Shown: one piece after another, positions 40,928 to 48,644 of the stretch
How the letters are laid out: each line of letters starts with the position of its first letter
How positions within the stretch are numbered: position 1 is the first letter of the stretch
From: an uncultured Candidatus Actinomarina sp.
GTDB taxonomy: Bacteria > Actinomycetota > Acidimicrobiia > Actinomarinales > Actinomarinaceae
Direction: 5' to 3'
DNA: 51,336 nucleotides
NCBI GenBank assembly: GCA_902565645.1
Contig: CACFFJ010000006.1
Span: 1-51,336 of the forward strand
The notes under the pieces: model-generated
Told to the model about the DNA's origin: nothing
Seen by the model: only the letters and a program-made list of their open reading frames with translations
The model's database searches: none
Program-made: the position numbers and the translations under genes

Positions 40928-41823
40928 CAAGAGAACAGCAGAAATGGTATGACAAGCCAGTTAGTAAATTGATTTTAATAACAATTGCTTTATCTTGGAT
41001 GTTTCCATATGTTGGTTTTTTGATAAGTTCTTTTAGGCCCGGTGAGAGCGTAAAGAGAACTTCGTGGTGGTCTAGTATTGGAAATGGTCAGTTATTTAGT
41101 GAATTAACTTTAGAAAATTATTATGAGATTTTATTTGCTGAGAATCTAAGTAGATCATTCTTTAACTCTTTTGCAGTATCGATTCCCTCAACAATTATTC
41201 CAATTACCATTGCAGCATTTGCAGCATATGCTTTCGCTTTTATTGATTTTAGAGGAAAAGAAGTAGCTTTTATATTTGTTGTTGGGATGATGATTATACC
41301 TTTACAGATGTCACTAATCCCGTTATTGAAGTTGATGAAAGGAGGAGCGATACTTTTTGGGGTAACGATAATTCCTGAATTAAGTTTGAATGGAACTTTT
41401 GTTGCTGTTTGGTTTGCTCATACGGGCTTTGGTTTACCATTAGCAACATTTTTATTGAGAGATTTCATGATGAGTCTTCCTAAGAGTGTCGTTGAGTCAG
41501 CAAAAATTGATGGTGCTTCACACTTAACAACTTTCTTTAAGTTGGTTTTACCTTTATCTGTTGCTGGGATTGCTGCATTTGCAACATTCCAGTTTTTATG
41601 GGTTTACAATGATTTTTTGGTTGCAAATGTATTTATGGGAATAAAGCCTGAGAATTTAGTTGTTACTTCACACGTTGCGCAGTTAACAGTTGGAAATTAT
41701 GGAGAAGAATGGCATCTTAGGACTTCCGGTGCAGTTATATCGATGATTGTTCCTCTAATTGTTTTCTTTACACTCCAAAGATTTTTTGTCAGAGGACTTA
41801 TTGGCGGATCAGTAAAAGGTTGA
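40924..41823 (+). CDS. aglG: Sugar ABC transporter permease, AglG-like
   Basis: The second membrane subunit of the importer, of the MalG type: about six helices and an EAA loop ESAKIDGASHLTTFFKLVLPLSVAGIAAFATFQFLWVYNDFLVA. FGLPLATFLLRDFMMSLP precedes it as in the family. Length 299. It overlaps AglF by 4 bases (ATGA) and the next gene by 4 (TTGA). A TSHVAQLTVGNYGEEWHLRTSG segment lies before the last helix, at the expected place for the AglG subgroup. Confidence 0.9.
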   Translation: MTREQQKWYDKPVSKLILITIALSWMFPYVGFLISSFRPGESVKRTSWWSSIGNGQLFSELTLENYYEILFAENLSRSFFNSFAVSIPSTIIPITIAAFAAYAFAFIDFRGKEVAFIFVVGMMIIPLQMSLIPLLKLMKGGAILFGVTIIPELSLNGTFVAVWFAHTGFGLPLATFLLRDFMMSLPKSVVESAKIDGASHLTTFFKLVLPLSVAGIAAFATFQFLWVYNDFLVANVFMGIKPENLVVTSHVAQLTVGNYGEEWHLRTSGAVISMIVPLIVFFTLQRFFVRGLIGGSVKG

Positions 41824-42398
41824 GACCCCTTAAACTAATTCTATTTGCTTCATTTTTAGGAATGTGTTCTACAACTGGATCATTTAATTATGAGATCGAA
41901 TCAAATAATATAAACTATACGATACCTGATAAAATTAATATTTTTGTTAATGAGAGTTCAAAAACCACTGATTTAAGTGTTGAAGTAAATTTTATTGAAA
42001 GCGAACCAAAAGTAGAAAGTATCGAGTTAGTTTTTAGTATGAAATTTACAGAAGACTATGAAGATGAATCTAAAGGTGTTTGTATTGGACCAGACTGGGA
42101 AGGTAACGGTCCTGGTGAGATTAAACTTTTGTTAAATAATAAAGAAAGTTTTAAAAAAACTATATCAGCTATTAATAATTCTGATGTTGATCGCTGTATG
42201 AATTATTTTTATTACTTAAGAGAGTTTAAAATTTTCACATTTGATAATGAAACAATTTTAATAGGTGTTGCTTCAAATTATGCAAAAAAATATCCAGACG
42301 CACCAGAAGTTTGGTTAATAAATAAAAATAATGTAATTGATAAAATTGGAGACACTAACATAGAAAAATATAGTTTAAATTTTGAACTGAGTAAATAA
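41820..42398 (+). CDS. Exported protein of unknown function in the sugar operon
   Basis: I do not recognise this 192-residue protein. The TTG start overlaps the permease stop by 4 bases and gives a short signal sequence RPLKLILFASFLGMC, possibly a lipoprotein (Cys15), although Met before the Cys is unusual. The rest is polar and beta-rich (VEVNFIESEPKVESIELVFSMKF), with cysteines in GVCIGPDW and DRCMNYFYY. The position between permease and kinase genes suggests an accessory envelope role in sugar uptake, which is inference. Confidence 0.6.
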   Translation: MRPLKLILFASFLGMCSTTGSFNYEIESNNINYTIPDKINIFVNESSKTTDLSVEVNFIESEPKVESIELVFSMKFTEDYEDESKGVCIGPDWEGNGPGEIKLLLNNKESFKKTISAINNSDVDRCMNYFYYLREFKIFTFDNETILIGVASNYAKKYPDAPEVWLINKNNVIDKIGDTNIEKYSLNFELSK

Positions 42399-42399
42399 G

Positions 42400-43290
42400 A
42401 TGAAAATAGGCGTTGATTGGGGCGGAACAAAAATAGAGGCTATTGCTATTGATGAGAATGGTTCAGAAGTAAATAGAATTAGAGTAGATTCGCCTAAAGA
42501 TAATTACCAAGAAATAATTAAAACTGTTGTTGATTTAATAGATAAAATATCACAAGATTCAAATGATTTCACTGTAGGGATTGGGATGCCAGGATCTTTG
42601 CATCCAGATACTGGTTTGGTCCAAGTTTCAAATACTAAAGCTTTGGAGAATATGCCTGTAAAGAAAGATATTGAAAAACTTTTAGGGTATGAAGTAAAAA
42701 TTGCTAACGATGCTGATTGCTTAGCATTGTCAGAGGCTGTAGATGGAGCTGGAAAAGATTACAGTAATGTATTTGCAGTCATATTGGGCACTGGGGTTGG
42801 TGCTGGATATGTAGTTGATAAAAAGCTTATAGAAGGTCCTAATAAACTTTCTGGAGAGTGGGGACAGAATCCTATACCAGGACCAATGGATGATTATGAA
42901 AAAAGTGTAAAAAGACATTGTGGAAGAATAGGTGCTGTAGAAGTTTTTCTTTCAGGCCCTGGATTGGAAAATTATTATGAGTTTAAATCAGGAGAAAAGA
43001 TACCCTCTAAAGAAGTAATCAATCTTTACAGAGAGAATGATATTCTTGCAAATGAAGTTATGGATCATTACTTTGAAAGAACAGCTAGATCATTTAGTAC
43101 TTTTGTAAACATTATTGATCCCGAAGTTATTGTTTGTGGCGGAGGTATGTCTGAGATTGATGAGCTATATGAAGAAATACCAAAGAGAATCATTCCTTAT
43201 ATTGCTTCGAATTTTTTTCTTACGCCTGTTGTAAAGGCTGAACATGGGTCTAGTAGTGGTGTTAGGGGTGCCGCTTACTTATGGGGTTAG
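42400..43290 (+). CDS. ROK family sugar kinase lacking the zinc site
   Basis: It would phosphorylate a hexose brought in by the transporter (glucose or fructose type). Phosphate loop DWGGTKIEAIAID, GIGMPGSLHPDTG, the catalytic Asp in ANDADCLALSE, GTGVGAGYV and IIDPEVIVCGGGMSEI are intact. The ROK zinc motif CxCGxxGCxE reads RHCGRIGAVE, and the zinc His in GEWGH is Gln (GEWGQNP). Three of four ligands are thus gone while the fold is kept. Length 296. It sits one base after the unknown exported protein and overlaps the next gene by 10. Confidence 0.88.
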   Translation: MKIGVDWGGTKIEAIAIDENGSEVNRIRVDSPKDNYQEIIKTVVDLIDKISQDSNDFTVGIGMPGSLHPDTGLVQVSNTKALENMPVKKDIEKLLGYEVKIANDADCLALSEAVDGAGKDYSNVFAVILGTGVGAGYVVDKKLIEGPNKLSGEWGQNPIPGPMDDYEKSVKRHCGRIGAVEVFLSGPGLENYYEFKSGEKIPSKEVINLYRENDILANEVMDHYFERTARSFSTFVNIIDPEVIVCGGGMSEIDELYEEIPKRIIPYIASNFFLTPVVKAEHGSSSGVRGAAYLWG

Positions 43291-44546
43291 ATAGTAAACA
43301 TTTATTCTTTGCAATTTTCTTATCAATAACAATTGCTTTTTCATGGTTTGCATATCAACCAGAGGAAGTTGTAATTGCAGGTCCTTATTTTCCTGAAATA
43401 GACTATTTCTTAGAAGAACTTGATGAAATATCAAAAAAAAATAAAATAAAAATTAAATATTTACCACTCTCTGATGTAGAAACACATTTGATTGAAACAA
43501 TAGATCATGAAATAGATTTAGCGCTGATACCAAATCCCCAAGGTGTAGTTAATTTAGGTCAAAGAGGCATAGCTTATCCATTAAGTGGGGTAATCAGTGT
43601 TGATGAGTTAAGAAGTAAATATTCTCAACATCTAATTGATATAACAACCTCTAAGAAAAATAATTTAAATTATGGAGCATGGTTCAGATTGATTCCCAAT
43701 TCTCTTATTTGGTATGACGTAGAAAAATTCAAAGATCTAGATTCCCCAACTTTTAATAGTTATGAAGACCTTGTCTTGTTTACAAGAGAGTTTTCATCTA
43801 ATGGGGATGCTCTCTGGTGTTTAGATATAGAGAGTGGTGCTTCTACAGGATGGATAGCCACAAATTGGCTAGAAGACTTAATTCTTCATCAACAAGGTCC
43901 AGAAGTATATGATAAATGGGCCAGTCAAGAATTATTGTCTAGTTCAGATGAGATAACTTTATCAATCTTAGATATCGGTAAATTAATTTTTATAGATAAT
44001 GCTGTTTATGGAGGGAATGAAAGAATTATTAGAAAAGAGTTCAGAAATAATTATAGGAATCTCTTAAATGAAGAAAATTCCTGCGTATTCTCTTGGTCGG
44101 GACATTTTGCAACAAATTACTTTCCTAGTAATGCAGAATATGGGACAGATTATGATTTCATGAAATTTCCTTCTGAAAAAAATAAAAATGCCATGGTTGG
44201 CATAGGTGATGCTTTAATAATTACTAACTATACAAAAGATTCAAAAGTTGTATTTAATTCATTAATAAGTGATAATTTTGGAAAAATCTGGATGACAAAA
44301 AAAGATGCATCCTACATTCCTGCAAATAAGAACGCATCATTAGAAGTGTTAAAAAATAATCAAACTAAAAAAGAAGCAAGCTTAGTTAAAGAAGCAGTGG
44401 AGAATAATTTATTTAGATATGATGCATCTGAGTTAATGGAAAGAAGAATAGGTTCAGATTCTCTATGGTATGCTATGAAAAAATATATTGATCTTACAAG
44501 TGAATATATTGATGAAGTTACAGAAGAGTTAGATTTTAGTTATTAA
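43281..44546 (+). CDS. Second binding-protein paralogue, membrane-anchored
   Basis: A diverged copy of the AglE-type protein: ASTGWIATNWLEDLILHQQGPEVYDKWASQ aligns with ATGWLATDWMEDIMLRTGGGTDTYDKWVNH of the first, and NNLFRYDASELMERRIGSDSLWYAMKK aligns with the C-terminal FRFDASDLMPPEVGAGSFWKEM. Instead of a lipobox it has an uncleaved-looking N-terminal helix (LFFAIFLSITIAFSWFAY) with no Cys, so it is probably tethered to the membrane. Length 421. It lies between the kinase and ATPase genes of the same operon. It could be a second receptor, a sensor or a decaying copy; the intact frame argues against decay. Confidence 0.82.
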   Translation: MGLDSKHLFFAIFLSITIAFSWFAYQPEEVVIAGPYFPEIDYFLEELDEISKKNKIKIKYLPLSDVETHLIETIDHEIDLALIPNPQGVVNLGQRGIAYPLSGVISVDELRSKYSQHLIDITTSKKNNLNYGAWFRLIPNSLIWYDVEKFKDLDSPTFNSYEDLVLFTREFSSNGDALWCLDIESGASTGWIATNWLEDLILHQQGPEVYDKWASQELLSSSDEITLSILDIGKLIFIDNAVYGGNERIIRKEFRNNYRNLLNEENSCVFSWSGHFATNYFPSNAEYGTDYDFMKFPSEKNKNAMVGIGDALIITNYTKDSKVVFNSLISDNFGKIWMTKKDASYIPANKNASLEVLKNNQTKKEASLVKEAVENNLFRYDASELMERRIGSDSLWYAMKKYIDLTSEYIDEVTEELDFSY

Positions 44547-44600
44547 AAAGAAATGGGTTTTAAAAATTAGTGATACTTGGGTAAAATACATGGAGTATAT

Positions 44601-45779
44601 ATGGGTGCAATAAAAATAAATTCTGTAGGTAAGGTCTATCCAAACGGCACTAGAGCATTAGAAGATGTAAATATTGAGATAAACAATGGTGAGTTTGTAG
44701 TTCTTGTAGGTCCTTCAGGGTGTGGAAAAACAACTCTTTTACGAATGGTTGCAGGTTTAGAAGATATTACAGAAGGTGAAATATCAATTGATAAAAAGGT
44801 AGTAAATGAAGTAGCACCAAAAGATAGAGATATTGCTATGGTTTTCCAAAACTATGCCTTATATCCTCACATGTCTGTCTACGATAATATGGCATTTTCT
44901 CTTAAGTTACGTAAATTGCCTAAAGAAGAGATTGACCAAAAAGTAAAAGAGGCTGCAAAAATTTTAGAAATTGATGAACTGCTTGAAAGAAAACCAAAAG
45001 CGCTTTCTGGAGGTCAGCGTCAACGTGTAGCTATGGGTAGAGCTATTGTAAGAAAACCAGAAGCTTTTTTAATGGATGAACCCCTTTCTAATTTAGATGC
45101 AAAATTAAGAGTTCAAATGAGAGCTGAGCTTGGTCAGCTTCACACACAATTAGAAACTACAACTTTATATGTTACCCATGATCAAGTTGAAGCTATGACT
45201 ATGGGAGATAGAGTTGCAGTTATTAGAAAAGGAGAATTGCAGCAAATAGATACTCCAAGAGAGATTTATTTGTATCCAAAAAACATTTTTGTTGCAGGAT
45301 TCATAGGAAGCCCTTCAATGAATTTTGTTTATGCAAAAGTAAAGTTCTCTTCAAAAAATATAACCTTGTCTTTTGGTGAAGATTCGATTAAATGTGATGC
45401 AGGAGAAAACAAAAAGTTGAAAGATTTTGATGGACAAGAAATAGTTTTAGGAATTAGACCAGAAGCATTTGAGGACGCAAACTATGCTAACACAAAGGAA
45501 TTCTCAGAAAAATTAAATGTAACAGTGACGTTACTTGAACAATTAGGATCAGATTCATATATTCACTTTTACAAAGATATAAAACCTGTTCAAACAGAAG
45601 CGATAGAAGAAATACTTGCTGACGAAGGTGAAGACATTTCTGTATTAGGAGATCAAACGAAATTTATTGCTAGAGTAAGTCCAAATTCAGTAGTCAAAGA
45701 AGGAGAGAAGATTACTTTATCTATTGATCCATCAAAGTTACATTTCTTTGATCCTGCATCTGGTGATGCAATAGTCTAA
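44601..45779 (+). CDS. Sugar ABC transporter ATP-binding protein (MalK/UgpC type)
   Basis: This is the ATPase of the operon's importer. It shows Walker A GPSGCGKTT, Q-loop MVFQNYALYPHMSVYDNMAF, signature LSGGQRQRVAMGRAIVRKP, Walker B FLMDEPLSNLDAKLR and H-loop YVTHDQVEAMTMGD. The C-terminal about 150 residues form the MalK-type regulatory TOBE region (VLGIRPEAF). I moved the start from the TTG at 44577 to the ATG at 44601 (MGAIKINSVGK, 392 residues), where GGAG lies five bases upstream. Its stop directly abuts the stop of the convergent thioredoxin gene. Confidence 0.93.
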   Translation: MGAIKINSVGKVYPNGTRALEDVNIEINNGEFVVLVGPSGCGKTTLLRMVAGLEDITEGEISIDKKVVNEVAPKDRDIAMVFQNYALYPHMSVYDNMAFSLKLRKLPKEEIDQKVKEAAKILEIDELLERKPKALSGGQRQRVAMGRAIVRKPEAFLMDEPLSNLDAKLRVQMRAELGQLHTQLETTTLYVTHDQVEAMTMGDRVAVIRKGELQQIDTPREIYLYPKNIFVAGFIGSPSMNFVYAKVKFSSKNITLSFGEDSIKCDAGENKKLKDFDGQEIVLGIRPEAFEDANYANTKEFSEKLNVTVTLLEQLGSDSYIHFYKDIKPVQTEAIEEILADEGEDISVLGDQTKFIARVSPNSVVKEGEKITLSIDPSKLHFFDPASGDAIV

Positions 45780-46382
45780 TTATTGATTAGCTAATTGTAT
45801 TAATAATTGCCCTACATAATCTCCAGGAAGGTTACCTGCTCTTCTGGCAATTACATTTAGATCTTTATCTAAAAATACCCAGTATGGAAACGAAGTAAGA
45901 CCATAAGCTGTTGCTATATCTTTATCAAGATCATAGATTTGTGTCTCACTCCATCCTTCACGAGCTAGCCATTCTTGTGGAGGATAGTTATCCCTACCTC
46001 TATCTATTGAGGTAGCTATTGCAATTACGTCAACTCCATCAGGAACACCCATAAGATTAATAATTTCTTGTACAGCTGGAACTTCATTCTGACAATGAGG
46101 ACACCAGTGAGCTAGGAATAACAATGCTTTCGCGTTCCCGTTTTTTTCCAAAGAAACAATCTCGGAATTTTGATTAGGTCCTGAAAACAATGGTCCAGGG
46201 AGTCCAACTGCTATATTATCGTCATTTTCTCCACCATATTGAGGTAAGTTTTCTCCATTAACTGTTGTCTCACCCTCAGGCAGTCCTGCAGCAATTGGCT
46301 CAGAGCTTAATGTAACCCCAATAGCAACAGCTAGACCTATAACGAGAAGAACAATTCCAGCGATTATAAAATTTTTATTCAA
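45780..46382 (-). CDS. TlpA/DsbA-like membrane-anchored thioredoxin
   Basis: A thiol-disulfide protein outside the membrane: one N-terminal anchor helix (FIIAGIVLLVIGLAVAIGVTL), a Gly- and acid-rich linker, and a thioredoxin fold with HWCPHCQNEVP and the cis-Pro segment LTSFPYWVF. The active-site dipeptide PH is that of oxidising DsbA. The start is uncertain: I favour the TTG at 46382 (200 residues) because AAGGA lies nine bases before it and it overlaps the dsbB stop; ATGs at 46400 and 46406 lack a ribosome site. It probably works with the DsbB encoded just upstream. Confidence 0.8.
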   Translation of the reverse strand: MNKNFIIAGIVLLVIGLAVAIGVTLSSEPIAAGLPEGETTVNGENLPQYGGENDDNIAVGLPGPLFSGPNQNSEIVSLEKNGNAKALLFLAHWCPHCQNEVPAVQEIINLMGVPDGVDVIAIATSIDRGRDNYPPQEWLAREGWSETQIYDLDKDIATAYGLTSFPYWVFLDKDLNVIARRAGNLPGDYVGQLLIQLANQ

Positions 46383-46893
46383 TAGTTTGTTTCCTTGCAT
46401 AGTCATAATACAAGATTGCTGCAAATATAGTAATAAATCCGCTACCCGCCATTACTGGGATGCTTATAAATCCAAAAATATCAACATATTTTATGTTGCA
46501 AGGCACATCTACCGCACAGGAACCTCCACCTCCACCACCATTTTGAAGATAGATATGATAAATACTTAAAGAAAAACCTATCAAGCTTGTATAACCAAAT
46601 TTATATAAACTTTTTTTGAAAAAAGACCCTAGCAATAATAATGCAATTGGATACATTAAATATCTTTGGTACCAGCAAAATTTACATGGTATAAACCCAA
46701 CAACCTCTGAATAAATTAAACTACCTAATGCACAAAATGTAGCAACACTAATCGCATAATTTAAAAATTGATCAGTAATTAATTTACTAAAGGTTTTTTT
46801 CGTAAAGTAAAAATATAGAATTATTAGCGTAATCAACCAAGACACTAAAGTTAAAAACCCAAATAAGGTATTAAAAAAAATTATTTTATCCAT
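46375..46893 (-). CDS. dsbB: Disulfide bond formation protein DsbB/BdbC
   Basis: A quinone-dependent membrane oxidase that re-oxidises a DsbA-like partner. About four hydrophobic helices carry the cysteine pairs C70/C73 in GFIPCKFCWYQRYLMYP and C125/C131 in GGGSCAVDVPCN, separated as in BdbC. The run of Gly (six in a row) before the second pair is notable. Length 172. The adjacent CPHC thioredoxin gene overlaps its 3' end, making an oxidative folding pair. Confidence 0.9.
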   Translation of the reverse strand: MDKIIFFNTLFGFLTLVSWLITLIILYFYFTKKTFSKLITDQFLNYAISVATFCALGSLIYSEVVGFIPCKFCWYQRYLMYPIALLLLGSFFKKSLYKFGYTSLIGFSLSIYHIYLQNGGGGGGSCAVDVPCNIKYVDIFGFISIPVMAGSGFITIFAAILYYDYARKQTIE

Positions 46894-46922
46894 TTATATG
46901 ATTCTACCTCTTTTATTAGTAA

Positions 46923-48644
46923 TTAATTAACTAGATTCCATGCAGAGAAAAGTTCTTTGTAAACTGGGTTGTTTTTTACAAGATTTTGATGGCTATCAAA
47001 TCCTACAAGTTTTCCTTCTTCCATAACCATTATTCTTTCTGCATTTAATATTGTTTCTAACCTGTGAGCAATAACAATGGACGTTTGAAAAGAGAGTAGT
47101 TGATCGGTTGCTTCTAATATTGATGATTCTGATTCGATATCTAAGTTTGCAGTAGCTTCATCAAAAACAATAATTTGTCTTTTCGCCAAAACAGCTCTAA
47201 GTAATGCAATAAATTGTCTTTCTCCAGCTGATATGTTTCCACCTCTTTCACCTACTTCTTGATCAAGCTTATTTTCATACCTATCAAACCATGAAAGAAC
47301 CCCAATTGATGATAGTTCTTCTTCTAAATTGATATTTTCTGGGTCAGAGTAAATTAAGTTGTCTCTTATTGTTCCTCTAAATAGAAAACTTTCTTGTGGT
47401 ACATATGCAACGTTATCTCTAACCCATTGTTGGCTTACTTCCTCAGCATCACTTTCAAAGTACTCTACATTGCCATCATTTGCTAGATAAAACCTTAAAA
47501 TTAATTTTGCAACTGTACTTTTTCCAGCACCAGTTTCTCCTACAATTGCTATTTTTTCACCTTTATTTATTGTGAAGTTTACATCTTTAAGAACGAGCTC
47601 TCTACCATAAGAGAAATTAACATTTTTAAACTCAATTACTTTTTCTTTATCCATATCAGGTTGAGAATCTCCTTTTGTGGATAAGAATGGGTTTTCATCC
47701 AAAATTGAAAATACCTTCTTCATTGATGAGCCTGCAGATCTTAGTAAGTCATAGTTAAAGGAAAGTTGAATTAATGGATCGAAGAAATAGTTTAGATAAA
47801 ACAATAAAGCAACAAGCTCTCCAATTGTTAAACTCCCCTGAAATATTCTTTGAGACCCAAACCAAATAACAATTGCTATAGAAGTCACTCTAGTAATTTC
47901 AATAAAAGGAAAATAGATAGCAATATTTTTTGCGGACCGCATGTTTGCATCTAAATGTGATTGATTGACGTCTTTAAATCTTTCAATCTGCGTCTTCTCA
48001 TCTCCGTAAGCTTGAATAATTCTTACTCCAGATATTCCCTCTTGTAATGAAGATAAAACTTGTCCTATCCATTCTCTTACCGCCCAGTAAGCAGTGTCTG
48101 CATGTTTTCTAAAGATTCTTGTTGCTAGACCTAGAAGTGGCAAAATTATAAAGGCGATTACAGATAATTGAAAATCTACAAAAAATACAGCTATTGTTGC
48201 TGCAAAAATTGTTAAAAGAGACGTAAGTATACTTGATGCACCTTCTCGAGCAAATTCATTGAGACTCTGCATATCAGAAGTCAATCGCGCTACTAAAACA
48301 CCGGTTTTATTTTTTTCAAAATAATTTATATCCAATGAGGTTAAATGTCTAAAAAGTTTTTCTCTAATCTGTCTTACATATGTTTCTCCAACCAGTCCAA
48401 TAGCAAGTATTGCTCTATTAGTAACAAAATATAAAACCACGACTGTTAAAAAATAGAAGAATGAAATTCGTAGAACATAAGAATAATCTGATTTAACAAC
48501 TCCCTCATCTACGCCTTTTGAGATAAGCCAAGGGCCAACCATCCTTACTCCAGTTCCAAATAAAACAATTAGTGAGCTTTTTATAAGGGGATTCCTTATT
48601 TCAGGAACTAATTTATACGATTTAATAAATACTCTTTCTTTCAT
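46923..48644 (-). CDS. ABC exporter half-transporter B (consensus ATPase core, altered signature)
   Basis: An ABC exporter with six membrane helices followed by an ATPase. Walker A is GETGAGKST, Walker B is IIVFDEATANLD with the catalytic Glu, and the H-loop IAHRLE is intact, but the signature reads ISAGERQ instead of LSGGQ. It overlaps the other half-transporter by 4 bases and must pair with it: its weak signature faces the partner's degenerate Walker B. Length 573. Its likely role is lipid or drug export; substrate unknown. Confidence 0.9.
   Translation of the reverse strand: MKERVFIKSYKLVPEIRNPLIKSSLIVLFGTGVRMVGPWLISKGVDEGVVKSDYSYVLRISFFYFLTVVVLYFVTNRAILAIGLVGETYVRQIREKLFRHLTSLDINYFEKNKTGVLVARLTSDMQSLNEFAREGASSILTSLLTIFAATIAVFFVDFQLSVIAFIILPLLGLATRIFRKHADTAYWAVREWIGQVLSSLQEGISGVRIIQAYGDEKTQIERFKDVNQSHLDANMRSAKNIAIYFPFIEITRVTSIAIVIWFGSQRIFQGSLTIGELVALLFYLNYFFDPLIQLSFNYDLLRSAGSSMKKVFSILDENPFLSTKGDSQPDMDKEKVIEFKNVNFSYGRELVLKDVNFTINKGEKIAIVGETGAGKSTVAKLILRFYLANDGNVEYFESDAEEVSQQWVRDNVAYVPQESFLFRGTIRDNLIYSDPENINLEEELSSIGVLSWFDRYENKLDQEVGERGGNISAGERQFIALLRAVLAKRQIIVFDEATANLDIESESSILEATDQLLSFQTSIVIAHRLETILNAERIMVMEEGKLVGFDSHQNLVKNNPVYKELFSAWNLVN

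Noticed and set aside
45777-45815. Bidirectional terminator between the ATPase and thioredoxin stops
   Set aside because: Only a five-pair stem (CTAAT/ATTAG) and weak AT-rich inverted repeats are present, expected by chance in this composition.
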